DNA of 64,000 bases from positions 10,963,350-11,027,349 of the forward strand of contig JADCRB010000013.1 in the NCBI GenBank assembly GCA_021464245.1, read 5' to 3'. Under the pieces are notes generated by a model that was given only the letters and a program-made list of their open reading frames with translations, was not told the origin of the DNA and did not search any database. Made by a program: the position numbers and the translations under genes. This document shows, one piece after another, positions 39,468 through 52,074 of the stretch (position 1 is its first letter; the number at the start of each line of letters is the position of its first letter). The stretch is from Carallia brachiata. Taxonomy: Eukaryota > Streptophyta > Magnoliopsida > Malpighiales > Rhizophoraceae.

Positions 39468-41223
39468 TAGGGATGACGTAGGGATTACAATGGGGTAGGA
39501 CGAGGGCGGGGGCGGGGGCGGGGATACCATACCTAATCCCCATTCCCGCTTTTCAATGCAATCTCCATCCCCGTCCTCATTCCCGGCAGGGAGGGGATTT
39601 GAATCCCCGCTGGGGATCGGGGATCCCCGTTCCCGCCCCATTCCCGTTTTTTAATTTACATAAAAAAATTTAAATTAATAAAATATTAAAATTTAATTAC
39701 ACAAATCCTTTAACTACTTAGTTACGCTCTACATGTACTTTCTTTGTTTTCTTTTTTTTTTCCCTTCATTTTCTCTGTTTTTTTTTGCTTTCCTAAGTCG
39801 TGATTGAAGTTTAGGTTGTAAACAAGAATTGAGAGGAAAGTATTTTTCCTTGTTGCTTTGAGCCATTTTGTTTAACTTTTAAAACAGAACAGGGACTTCA
39901 ATATTCATTTTTGTGGTACTAAAAAAGTTCTAATAAAGCAAGTATTATTATTATTATTTTTAATTAAAAAAATTTTAAAAGTTATAATTTAATATTGCCA
40001 TTTGTTTGTAACTTTTAAAATGTTCGAATTTTAACTTATTTTTAATTTTAACAAAAAAAATAAAATTGATTACAAAATTTGACATTTTTATTTTAATACT
40101 TCACAATAAAGAATAAATGATTTTACGATATATTCTTTAAATAAAAAATTTTTGAAACTTTAATAATTATAAAAATATTTTTCGATATTTTAAGTGAATA
40201 AAATTTATAAAATTTTTCTAAAATATATTTATGATGTACAAAAATTTTATAAATTAAATTTTTTATATATATGTATATATATATTCTATATATATTATAT
40301 ATTTATTATTTATATATATATTTAATATAGTCATGTCCAAACCGTATCTAAATCTTAATATTTTTAAAATTAGTATGTCACTGTATCTGTGTCGTCCCGT
40401 GTCTGTGTTGCCGTGTCCGTGCTTCGTAGCTAAAAAACAAAGAACTCGAAACAATGGCTAATGTTGGACATTAAATTAGATAAAAGTATTAATTACATTA
40501 CAAATCAAAATTTACTTGCTCAATCTCTATATTATACTTCATAAACACCATCAAATTAAGGGGGCCTTTACTTTTTTTACTTATGTGCGGAGTGTGGCAA
40601 GTCAAGTAATATGTATTCTTATTAACTATATCTTCAACTTCATAATTATCAAGTAATACTTTTTTTAATGCCTTTCCTAGCCATTTTACTAAATCAGAAG
40701 CCAATATTTAAAAATTATGAAAAAACCACAACAGATCTAATTTTCTCCTTCAGGAATATAGGCAGATGGGTGTGTGTCGGTGTCTGCATGTACATACCCC
40801 ACAATCAACAAAACCCAAAAAGATGAAGGAAAAAGACAATTGATTAAACTTGAGGAGCTTAAATAAAAAAAAATCAAAAATCACAAAATTAGGTATGTGT
40901 CTCCTAATTGCCTTTTCAATAAATAAGTGCTCCTTAAATGCAAGGATTAAGTAAAATAATGATAATGCCTAGATTATATATATATATATATATATAATAT
41001 AATATAATATAAAAGAATAAATTAATAACGGGGCGGGTAATGGGGACGGGTATGAGGCGGGTATGAGGATAGGGACTGCATCCCCATCCTCATCCCCATC
41101 CCCGTAAAAAAAACGGGGATTGGGGCGGGGATCCCCGATCCCCGGTCAAATTAGCTTGACGCCATCCCCATTGGGACAGGGCGAGACTAGTATCCGCGGG
41201 GATGAGAATTTTTGTCATCCCTA
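39468..41223. mobile_element. Non-autonomous Ac-like hAT transposon, 1,756 bp
   Basis: The element starts TAGGGATGAC and ends GTCATCCCTA, the TAGGGATG-type terminal inverted repeat of the Ac/Ds hAT group. It is flanked by a perfect 8-bp target duplication GTCAAATG (39460-39467 and 41224-41231). Each end has about 180 bp of GC-rich subterminal repeats (GGGGCGGGG and GGGGATCCCC-like words) in inverted arrangement, likely transposase-binding sites. The interior is very AT-rich and holds no transposase ORF, so it must depend on enzyme made elsewhere. A fragment of another repeat is nested at about 40330-40435. Confidence 0.9.
40330..40435. repeat. Nested fragment of the MITE-like repeat seen at 19490
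   Basis: It carries ATGTCACTGTATCTGTGTCG and CCGTGTCCGTGCTTCGTAG, diverged counterparts of the right half of the repeat at 19490-19815, in the same orientation. Only this half is recognisable. Confidence 0.45.
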
Positions 41224-41231
41224 GTCAAATG

Positions 41232-44200
41232 CCAACCTCCCTTGTCTAAGGTCTATGCAAAACATAGTTTATTAAACCGCTCAAAGTCTCAAGATATTCC
41301 TAAAATGCATATTTTCTAGCAGTATCCACGTCTAAAGATAGTTCATAGGCGTGAACCGGGTCGGAAGGTTCTACAATTGCCTTGCCGGCTTGGAAGGAAG
41401 TTGCTCGGAAAGTGTTTGTAGAAGTGTCACTCTTAATAACATAGAAATTGTATCCCTAAGCTGCAAATGAGGCATGGTTTTCCAAAAATGACGAATTAAG
41501 AAAAGATAATAATAAAAAAATAAATAGGAGAATTTCTAATTTGACTCTTTGGTTTTAGTAAGTATAATTTATTTATGATTTTATATCATATAATAAGTGA
41601 GGTCCATTTAAATAAAAAAATAAAAAAAATATTTATATAATATTAGATCATAAGTTAATTTTACTCACAAAAAAAAAGATATAAAATTAGTAAGTACTAA
41701 TAATAATAGGCATTTTCTGCGGTGCAAAAAGTTAGAATTTTGTATGAATATAGAATTTATAATAGAGTGACACGTAACATTGTAACATAGAGATATAGAT
41801 TAAATTATAAATACATATATTAATTAATTATTTAAGAGAAATAATTAATCGCCTATTTTAATGGAGTTTCCCTCTGTGCAGGCGCATCGAGTGAACTGAA
41901 CCGTGATACTGTGTTAAAAGAACAGGAATTTGAACCTATGGTGTCATCCTACGAAGAACTTAAAAATTAATATGTGCCAAAATAATTTAGCATGCAAATT
42001 ATTATATTTATTGACTTCAATCACGTAGACCCCCTGCAGAAATTTTCTTGTTTTATTGCAAGGATGAGTAGTTTTCACGTTCTGAATTCTAATTCTAAGA
42101 AGGGGCATAGGAATTATGGAATAGGAAAAGTTATCTCATTATATTATATAATTGATAATTTAATAAGACTTTTTATGAAAAAAAAAATAAAAACAGTCAT
42201 ATCAATCAGAAAACTCCCGAAATTCCTAATATTATTTTTTTAAATGTAGGTTGGTCATAATCCTGGGAATTTTCTCGGTATCTTCTCTCATATTAATTTA
42301 AGTCGGTCTTGTTAAAATGTATCACTGTTTTAAGTCGATGTTGTTATAAAATGGAAAGAAATTTCCGATGGTACGTTTGGACAGAGCCTTTCTCATCTCG
42401 CTTTCGACGCTACCAAACAAGTATTACTAAAGACAAAAAGAACAATATTATTTTTCTAGTTTACGAAACTCATTTGAAACTTCCTATTAAAATCGTAATA
42501 TAAGTAATTGAAATAAAAGATTTTAAGAATTCAATTGCTAAGATCTCTATCACGAGTAAACCATATTTCAGTTTTGAATGGTATAACATGACCAAACAAC
42601 TTCAATTGTAAATAGATTCAAGAGTTAACAACTTAAATTGAATAAATAATTGATATTTTGCAACTCAGCTTGAAAAAATGTGGAAAGTTAATTTGCAATC
42701 TAAATTTTTACTTAATCCATTTTATAAACCAAACTAATTATTTCCTCTTAATCTGCTCAAGACATGATTATTCGCATTGGGAACTGTTGATCAATTTGCA
42801 ATTTTATAGTTCATCAAAAAAATCACTAGGTCATGAACTTGAAGTAATTTTCTCATTTTTAATAAATCTCACAGTTTTCTTCCCGAGGCTTTTTTTTTTT
42901 CCCTGCCATGAATCTGTTAATCTGCAATTTTGAAGTATTAGTACTATACAAAGAGGGACAGCGAAATTGGCGTTTGAATCAAAGGGAGAACGACGTCAAT
43001 TGGATGTCGGCACGTAAACAAAGAATTCATAAACCTTGTCAACATGAAAATGAGATTATTAATTAGTGTAGAGCAGAGAGCCCCTTCTGTCAGCGATGGC
43101 CTTTGGATTAATTAACTTGACTCTCTACCAAGAGTCTTCTGAATATATTCTATGGTCCTAATAATTCTGTTCTCAATTTTTAGTCTTTTAGCCCTTTTTG
43201 TATTTATTCTGCTCACCGGCGAGTTGGAGCCCACTTTCCGCTAGAATTTCCTTTTCTTCTTTTCTTAGTCGGGCGAAAGACCCTTAACGCGCTATTCCAC
43301 TAGTTGATTGTTGATTCAGCTATTCTTTGACGAAAGACCCTTTTCTTTGATGGTAATTTTCGGGAGAGACGACTGACGTTAGACACGGAGAATCATTTTA
43401 TTTTTAGAGTTCAATTACGTGAGTATATTTAGTAAAACAAGTAATAAGTACGTAATTTATTTAATATTAATTAATGTTATTTATTTTTCAAATTTAATTT
43501 ATTTTTTATAATATAACAATTTATATTACTATATATTTATTACGTGTTTTATTAAAAGTTGCTAATAATCTTTTCGTAGTTTTATAACTATACGGCAAAC
43601 AGTAACATAATAAAAAATCTGTAAATCATACAGATGAAAGTTCTGTCATTCCTCATCAATTAGACTAGAATAAATGGGCCAAAGCCTTTAGATCTGGGAG
43701 GAGGCGGTGGAATCAAATCCCAGTATCTCCTCCAATCTCTAAATAGGTGCAAAATATGTAGGTCAAAGGATAAAGTTTATACATTTTTTTTCTTATCAAC
43801 AATTAATATGTAACCACAGACTATTTTTGAACTGAAAAAGAATGTGTTATATATATATATATATATATATATATAACAATTATGTATGGGCTAATCACGC
43901 GCCCCAAATACGACATTTATGTGATTGTTTGAAAGGAATTGTTGGGAACTTTCCACATGTAATGTTGAACATTTATGGTCTTCAAATTAATGTACTTTTT
44001 TTTTTTCTTTCTCGGTAAATTGGCAAACAAAGCAAATAACTAAGCAAGGACTAAACTCAATCGACTAGATTCGCGTGCATAAAGGGGCGAAGAGACTACG
44101 GAGGAGAGGTTCAAATTAATACAGCAGAAGAAATTCGTCTCCTCCTATAATTCCACGGTTCCAGTTTTAACTAGAACAGTGGAACTGGGTTTTATAATAG

Positions 44201-46175
44201 AAAATTAACTAAAATACATAAAATTAGACGGAAAGGGTGTTTTTGTCCAGCAAGATTCTGTTGTCAGCCAAAATCTTTGAGTTATTGACAATGAAGCATG
44301 AACGTGATGGGGGTTACAAAAATTGAGAAAATGCTGTAGTGCTTCCTCTGGAACAGTAGTTAAACAAAGCCATTGCATTTTGACCAAGGAAACCAAGTTC
44401 GATGTTGGGCTCAGCGTTGGGCTCAGAACCCACAAACAAAACAAAGGACTAAAAGGACTAGGGTGTTGCTCGGACGTTAGCATTGTAATGGTAAAATCAG
44501 TTACAAGAGGAAGGAGAATGACTTAAGAAAGTTTTGGATGAGATTAGAATTTGCAGTCCTAGACTATAAGTCATATAAAAAATTTTTTTTTTCTCGTATA
44601 TTTAACCAAATCTCTTTTTAAGATTAAAATTTAAAAAATTTTAATTATTGAATTGTACTTAAAAACATTCGTAACGAATTTTAAAGGTGATAAGACATGC
44701 AAAATGATTATGGCCTCAGAGACGTTAGCTTACGGCTGTACAACAGATGAAATGTACGAGTACAGCAGCAAAATGACTAGTTGCTAACTCTTTAAACCAA
44801 TCTTGACTCGCAAGTTAACCATACGAACATAATTATTAAGGGAGGTTGGAATTGGAATCCTTGGTTGAGTGCTAGTTCATATCAGTGAGGCCCAACGACA
44901 AAATAAAAGAGAAATCCATGATTTATCTATTGAGGCAAATTTGAGCTCGTCTAGCTTGGTTCTACCAACTTCAAAGTTAGATTCAATATCAATATTGTTT
45001 AGCTAACCACTTAAGCCAAACTAATTTTATGCTTTGTCAATCGAAACTCTTTTAACAAATGACTTCCAATGAACCAATTACTTATTGAGGTGAGATTGAG
45101 GTGAGTTTTCGGGCTCTTCAATGATAGCTTATTTAACTTTATAATATTAATGCAAATAATTAAAAAAAGTTTTGTTACAAATAGAACTAAAATAACCAAT
45201 TACAGGATCAAAGTGCTTAATTTTAGCATATAATTTTGGGTGTGTGTGTGTATAAGGAGCCTATCAAGTCTATTCTAGTGATAAACAAGCTTTTAGACAA
45301 GTTTTAATTGATTTATTCATAAATTTAAACAAGCTCAATCCACCCTTCTTTGTGTTTGACTTTATTAAATGAGTTTTAAAACTAAGTTTGAGTGCTGCAA
45401 TTTCACGTATATAAATAAAATTGGATGAGCTCTTATCAATCTGAGTCTTCAAACTCTTAATGAATGTTTCAACTCGTTTGTCGTTCTAAACTCTAGTCGA
45501 GGAAAAAAGAGAAACTAGAAAGTAATCATTTACCGAATAAGTATATTTATGCAACAACTTCGCTAATTGGTCTTGGACATTAAGACATAACTTACTTATT
45601 TTTTAATTGCATAAGGTAGGAAGATTTCAAGGGGAAAGAGTAATAATTCCTATTCTTGACTTCGATTTTTCAAGAGAAAAAGTGTTAGATTATGAAAAAG
45701 AGAACTAATTTTTTTAGGAAAAAATTAATTATGGTGACCAAAAGACATAACGTAAACATTTGGTGAAGAACATTATGGCCAGACTTTCTTTCTTATTTAC
45801 AGGTCCATTAAAAGTGTACGATTTTTTTTCTATGAAACAAGATAAGAAAAATACTCACAAGATTTACTTCCAAAGTCATTGCCAAATAATACATCATTAA
45901 TACTAACACTTGTTAATTTTAAGCGTATTTATTATACAATGAACGACAAGAACAAATCGTTTTTTTTTTTTTTTGAAAGATAAAAACTAAGGTATACATA
46001 TGAAAAAAAAAAAAAATTGGTGTACCCACAAAATACACCCAGTGATAAACACTCCTTTAAATTTAAATTTAAATTTTAAAAAGTTATTATTATATGACTT
46101 AGGGCGCAACTCAGTAGACAAGTCTACTCGTACACTTAGTTGCACCCTCTACATATATCTATTTGCTGTTCAATA
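41232..46175. other. Intergenic region between ankyrin genes A and B
   Basis: No gene is recognised in nearly 5 kb of AT-rich DNA. It contains a (TA)n run at 43849-43875, a poly-T at about 45960-45974, and a slightly GC-richer stretch at 44220-44520 with only weak open frames. Motifs resembling MITE ends (for example GTACGTTTGGA near 42370) are present but I could not define an element. Confidence 0.4.
43849..43875. repeat. (TA)n microsatellite
   Basis: An uninterrupted TA dinucleotide run of about 26 bases. Other AT-repeat runs are at about 829-850 and 40976-40996. Confidence 0.8.
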
Positions 46176-47932
46176 TTATAGATTCCATGCACCTCTTCCC
46201 ATATTACGCTTTTCTCGTTGTCGCCGATGTACCTCAAATGCCACTAATTGGACGAAGATCAAAATCGCCCCAAGCATCAAAAGCAGGAACATCGTAGTCT
46301 GGTCCAGAGACGGGAAGATTGTGAACACCGAAACAAAGTAGGAGCACGTCATAAACATCATACACGCTTCCAGGAAAAATGCAAAAGGCAGCCCCATGGT
46401 CAGGATAATAATCGTGGACACGGATGCACAAAACGCAGAAGTATTCAGAAGCGCAAAATACGAGCTTTCCCATGATCCCATTATCATTTTTCCGGCCTTG
46501 TGCGGTGGATCGTTATCCGACCAATACCCGCCCGGCGGGCTCAGGACGGCTTGGTACGTTGCTGTTGCGATTAGGACAGCAACTACAAGTACTATGTTGC
46601 GGACATCGCCAGCAATGTGGCCTCCTAGTCCTTCAGTGTGGCCGATGAGTCCTAGGTGTCTGTCTCGCCTTTTGATGAATGAGTTTAGTAGAGTTTGGAC
46701 TATTGATGCCTTGTTTAGGATGATTCCCATCTCGGGTATTTGAGATTGGCCTTGTCTTTCGAAGATTTGCTTGGCTGTAAGGCCACGGAGATTTTTGGCT
46801 TCATTGTCAACATTGTTTAGCAACAACTCAGTGGCCTTCGTTCGACACAATTAAAGGAAAAAAGGGAGAAAAAAAAAGGGACCGTCAAATACACTATACA
46901 AACAAGTAACGAATCTTATAACAATTGATACCAATGCATTTGTTTTAAAAACTGAAAAATCAAATGTATATCCACTGAGTGGTAAAATCTACAGTTTGAA
47001 TTCAAAATCTGACTAATAGTATGTTTCTAAATGGTAAAACTTAAACTAAACAAGTTAAGGACTCAATTAAAAAAATTAAAAATTAAGAACTTTTCAGTCA
47101 CTGATCCCATGAAACTCCCTGTCGTGAAAGCAACATTACCAAAATGAATGGATTTAGAATATGAAAAAAAATATAAATATAAAATTTAGAAAAAAAATGA
47201 TAACATAAATTTATTATTTAAATCTTAGTTATTAGTAACTCTAATTCTATATTATTATTTTATGTCTAATTTTTTTATATATGTGCCGGAACTCTTTAGA
47301 AAATGATAGTGGTTACCTTAAGTGACTTTGTATCAACCGCGCAGTGCAAGGCTGTATTGCCATCATCATCCTTCCAGTGCAGGATTTCCTCCTTGTTCAC
47401 CCGATGAATGAAACCGAACAGAACCCGAAGGCTTCCCAATTTTTGGTTTTTGACAGCAAGATGGAGAGCGGTCTGGCAACGAGTGGTCACATCCTCTACG
47501 GCCGAGGGACAGCAGTATAAAAGCTCTGTCAAAAGAGAAACATCTCCCTTTTTCACTACGGCATGCAATGGAGTAATCCCTCCATTTCCTTTGACCCTAA
47601 TGAGATTGCAGTCCACTTTTGCAAGCCCTCTGACTATGCCAATGTGCCCCTTTTTCAAGGCTAGGTGCATGGGACTGGCCCCATTTCCGTTCAATTTCTG
47701 TGCAAGTGATGGCCTCAGTCTTGCTACTTCAACAGCAAAATGGGTTCTCCCGTTCCTGGCAGCTACATGTATTGGAGTGTCAACAACTTGTTTTTTTTCG
47801 AGTTCGGTTAGAAGAAGTGGTCTTCTTCAAGCAATGCGTATAACTCGTCTACGAGTCCATATTTCGCGGCCTTCTTCAGCTTCTCATCCGTGCTGTGGAT
47901 CAAAGAAAGCAAATTTTGCTGATAGTACTCAT
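46176..47932 (-). pseudogene. Ankyrin-repeat PGG-domain gene B, frameshifted and lacking a normal start
   Basis: Same two-exon plan as gene A: exon 2 is 46176-46835 (PGG core LIATATYQAVLSPPGG, four membrane helices, TAA stop), the intron is 481 bp, and exon 1 ends at 47317 with the same SLK/GTAA junction. Exon 1 breaks near 47817-47822: upstream codons read YALLEEDHFF then stop, while the downstream frame resumes with TELEKKQVVDTPIHVAARNG. One missing base in the GACC(C)AC stretch accounts for it. Counting from the codon aligned with the start of A (ACG, 47889-47891) to the donor gives 575 nt against 576 in A, so the start is ATG changed to ACG and exactly one base is missing. An in-frame ATG exists at 47930-47932 but would lie in the 5' intron if the structure follows A. 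A shorter ORF could start inside exon 1. Confidence 0.8.
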
Positions 47933-48435
47933 GGGACCGATCTTGATAAGAAGGGAGGGTAGAGGATTGATGCAGCAGCTAATTAACTCATAATGTTCCC
48001 ACGCCACCCTTAGCTTCCTATTGCTTTTATGTATATAGAGATTGTGATATGCTTTATGTGGGACATTTATTTGAACCCTGAATTAGGAGGGAACATATGT
48101 ATAGGTAAAGTATTGGACTTCAAATACACCTAAAAAACTAAAAGTTCAATCTTGTTAGTGGAGAAAATAGAAGTATTATAAATCATATCATGTTTTTGTA
48201 TTTTATCAATACGGGACTTTATAAACTTAATACACTCTTTTGACACGAGCTATATTTAATTAAAACATAACACAAGAAAACTTAATTGAAGCCCATATAT
48301 AAAGGGTCACTGGGACTGACTAATGAGATGTAGATAAGAAAAAGAGACTTGTTTTTATACCTGTGTTTTTGTTTTTGAGGCTATTTGCCCCATTCATGAA
48401 TTTTGCAAATAGAGCGAGTGTTACTAATGTTTTAC
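47933..48435. other. Short spacer between ankyrin genes B and C
   Basis: AT-rich, with no coding signal. If gene C had a third (PGG) exon like its relatives, it should lie here on the minus strand, but no PGG-like frame or good acceptor was found. Confidence 0.4.
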
Positions 48436-49358
48436 CTTAGGTGCTGTGTAAACAAGTCAAAAATCGGAAGAGAAGGAGCTCCGACAACTGCTTGAGCGTG
48501 GCTTAGTATATCTACAACCATCTCCATGTTTTCTGATTGGTTTTGGCGTTGCGCCATTCCCAAAGCTGTTAAGCCCCATAAATTCTTGGAGTGTATGTCC
48601 ACTTTTTGGTTGACTAACAATCTTACAATCTGCATGATGCAAAAGTGGATCAATTAAATCTTCACAATTTTGAATAAAGCCATTGAAAGCGGGAGAAAAA
48701 AAAAATTGTTAGATGGCAATTAGCAATGAATTGGCCTATGAGCTTCATAAATATATACTTACTTGGGGTTGATTTATTGTGACAGCTATATGCAAGGCAG
48801 TGTTGCCCTCTTTGTCCTTCCAATTGAGGACCTTTTTCTCCAGAAAAGCCGCCCCTTCGGTGGAGGCCTTTTGAAGCCATGCGACCAGAAACTCAAAAGC
48901 TCCAAGCATGTTGTTTTTCAGAGTCACATGCAAGGCTGTCTCGTTTCTGATATTAACATCTTCAATGGATTTGGGCATATTGACAAAAAACTGCGCAAAA
49001 TATCAATATTTCCTTCCATTGCTACATAATGCAAAGGATTTATTCCTTCTCTTCCTTTGACACGGACAAGGTTGCCGTCAATTTCTAGGAGCCGGAGAGC
49101 CAGTTGGTGATGCCGGCTTTGTAATGCAAGGTGTAGGGGGCTGAAGCCGTCTTGGTTAATCTTCCTGGCCAGTGATGACTTTAGCCTCATGATCTCCATG
49201 GCAACTTGGGTGTTTCCTGTGGATGCGGCTACATGGAGAGGTGTATTAACAAATGGGATTTCATCAATTCTGTCTAGAAAATAGGAATCAGCTTGAAGCA
49301 AGGCATACAAGGTATTGATGTCCCCAACATGTGGGATATTCAATGACAGTTGTTCCAT
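48436..49358 (-). pseudogene. Ankyrin-repeat gene C, frameshifted and lacking the PGG exon
   Basis: Exon 1 is 48763-49358 (start MEQLSLNIPHV) and exon 2 is 48436-48629 (begins IVRLLVNQKVD, ends THSL-type phase 2 with donor AAG/GTAAAA). Exon 1 encodes about five ankyrin repeats (NTPLHVAASTGN, FSPLHLALQSRH, INPLHYVAMEGN, ETALHVTLKNN, GNTALHIAV). The frame breaks at about 48968-48973: the conserved CPKSIEDV is split because one base is missing between CCCAAA and TCCATTG. Exon 1 is 596 nt, one short of the 597 nt of gene D. The donor after exon 2 has no partner, because the PGG and membrane exon expected downstream is not present before gene B. Either a truncated pseudogene or an ankyrin-only remnant. 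Confidence 0.8.
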
Positions 49359-50520
49359 TTCTCACAAGACTAGCCAAGACTCTTGGGGATATATATATGT
49401 ATGTCTAAGACACTCAAGCTAGCTGGCACACTTGGTATATGCTAATGGAGCTTCATTACTCTTCTTCCACACAAGTCTATTTTTGAAGACAAGGCGTCTC
49501 AAAATAAACTTTGCGTAGACTAAGTGTGAAGTAAAATGTGTGATTTCTTATTATCACAAATGTTAATAGCATTTAGGAAAGCTAAGGCTCCTAATTTGTC
49601 CTTTGCAAGGAAGGAGATTCCTAAGTTTATTCTCCTTCTAAATTAATCAAGTTTATTCGATACTAAATATAAGAGGCAAAAAAAATTACGATGAAAAAAA
49701 GAATTAAATGGGACCTAATTCTACATAAAATCAAGTGTCTACTATACTTAAAAAAAAAAAAAAGTAAACATAACAAACGCCTCCATCTGCAGTGCCGCAC
49801 CTGGCATGTACGTAGACCAAGTCAAAATTTCTTAGGAATGCCGTCCCGAAACCTTTGGCAAGCTTGGTACGCGACCGCATAATTCTTTTGGAATCTTAAA
49901 AGATTCTTGCGGTGAACAAGATATATACTATAAGTGTATGTTACCCATCCATAATTTCGTTTGTATTTTTTTCGGGGTATAATGGTGGTCAAAGATCAAT
50001 ATTTTGCAAAATAAAATCACTACATCTTGGACATGTAAAGAAGTTCCTAGTAGATTGTTTTCATACCATATTACCATTGTGCTACAGTTGTTCATATAAG
50101 ATTGGAGACATGGAGCTATGACATTGTAGTTGTCAGGGGTTTGTGATGACTTTTTTTTTCCACACCAACTTACTTATGTGATTCAAGTCAAGACATATCA
50201 GTCATGTAATAGGAGAATTAACTCCATCTGTCTTTCTTAGGTTTCCTTTAAAGCTAGGGTTGATATATGTATGTAAATAAATATAGGTGGGTCAAAATTT
50301 TCCTCCTGGCACTTACCGAACTTCACAAAAAATAAATTGATTTTTTTTTTTTTTTTTGTGAAAGTCAATGTCTAAGGTACCATTAATTATATTTAGAATA
50401 ATAATAAGTACACCTTAATATTTAATTTTTCCAAAAAAAAAAAATTTTATTGTTGATGTGAACTATTGCCACATCAGCATTGGGCTACTCCTACATATAT
50501 ATATATATGGGCTCCATTAC

Positions 50521-50730
50521 ATGGCCAAACAAATTTTCTCTATTGTGTCTACATGAATTTTTTTTGTGCAACCAGAAGTATTTTTTGTGCAACTAAGAGC
50601 AGAAAATGTGCAACAAAAAAATAGTAATATTTTTTGTATCATTTTTTATCATTGTGGTTGCACAAAATACCCTTATGGCTGTACAAAAAAAATTGCGTGT
50701 GGAGACAGTAGGAAAAATTTGTTTGGCTAT
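50521..50730. mobile_element. Foldback MITE of about 210 bp
   Basis: The two ends are long imperfect inverted repeats. The left arm reads ATGGCCAAACAAATTTTCTC and continues to TTTTTTTTGTGCAACCA. The right arm, reversed, reads ATAGCCAAACAAATTTTTCC and continues to TTTTTTTTGTACAGCCA. The arms meet near the centre, so a transcript would form a hairpin. No clear target duplication was found. Confidence 0.6.
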
Positions 50731-52074
50731 AAACATTTTTCCTATATATATTAGCATCACTCTTTCTCTCTTCTCTCCATTAATTTGAGACTAATTAAAC
50801 ATAGATAGTGACTTGTATTACTTAATCTATATTAATTCACATCAATCCCGGCACATAAATAGGTAGCTTGTCAAAGTTCAATGACGAGAAATTTCACGGA
50901 GATCGGTCCGAAATAGATCTTTTGTCGTCTTCCATTGGCCTTTACAATTTGAGCTGATGATAAACCATTCTCGTTGTTATTTATTAGTTTTTGAAATTTT
51001 CCCGCAAACTTCTCGTTGTAGTACAACTCTATATTATATATATTGCCGTAAAAAATATCAAAACACACACACGGACACATAGATGCGCACAAATGAAATG
51101 TACCACCTTATATATATTTAGTCAGTTTGGACGATGTTCTCAACAACTCTCAGGTAAAAGTCCTGTGTTTTCTTGCGTCACAAGAAACATAATTACTTGG
51201 GAATTAAGATAAATCCTAAGCACTAATGTCCAAAAGAAAAATAGTGAATGAACGGGATGGAGTATAATACGGATATGATACAATTAATTATTATGTATAT
51301 TGTTTATATATTTGTTGTACGTCAAGTATAAGTTGTAAGTTTAATAAATTTTGGTAAATTTGTTTACTTTTTTTAATTATGATATATAATATTAGTAAAA
51401 TTAATGTATAGTGAGGTGTAAAAAATGTGCGAAAAAAAAATCCATACATATCTCCGTATTAACGAATTTCCGCGGTTAGCTATCAAAACTCTTTCCAAAA
51501 TTTGTTACTAAAATATTCTCTAATAGCGCAAGGTTGTGCTCTGTAGAAAGGAGACAATAAGTGTTGTCAGAACAAAGTACACAACGTTCCCTTTTTTTAA
51601 TGAGATGAAAGTTTTAAAAAAAAAAAAAAAAAAACTGTTCTTGGTTGATTCGCTGCATGTCTTCCAATTATATTCACCGATGAAATGGCATAATTATATT
51701 GTTTTGTTCAAAGGAGCAAGAGATACTGGATATTCCTTTTGAGACACAGGTAAGGCAAGAAATGGCAGAATATCTACTAAAGAACGAACCTGGTTCAGTT
51801 GTGTGTATTAATTGTTCAATTGAAGGTGTATTTATTAGTGACCACACTTGACCAGCCAGCTGGTTTTAGTCTTTTAAAAGTTAGTCAATCTTTAAGGCTT
51901 GTTTATGTTTTAATCAGAGTATCGTAGTTGATTCAAATTTCTATATCGTAGACTTGAAAGCAAACAAAAGTTTACATTTAACATACTTTTGTTTACAATT
52001 AAGACTCTACATTTTTAAATATATAAAAAAATTACTATGATTCACAACTCATAGGCAACATAATGCAAACAATT

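Noticed and set aside
44205..44483. 92-codon minus-strand open frame in a slightly GC-richer patch
   Set aside because: No family resemblance, promoter or splice signals; the length is within chance for this window.
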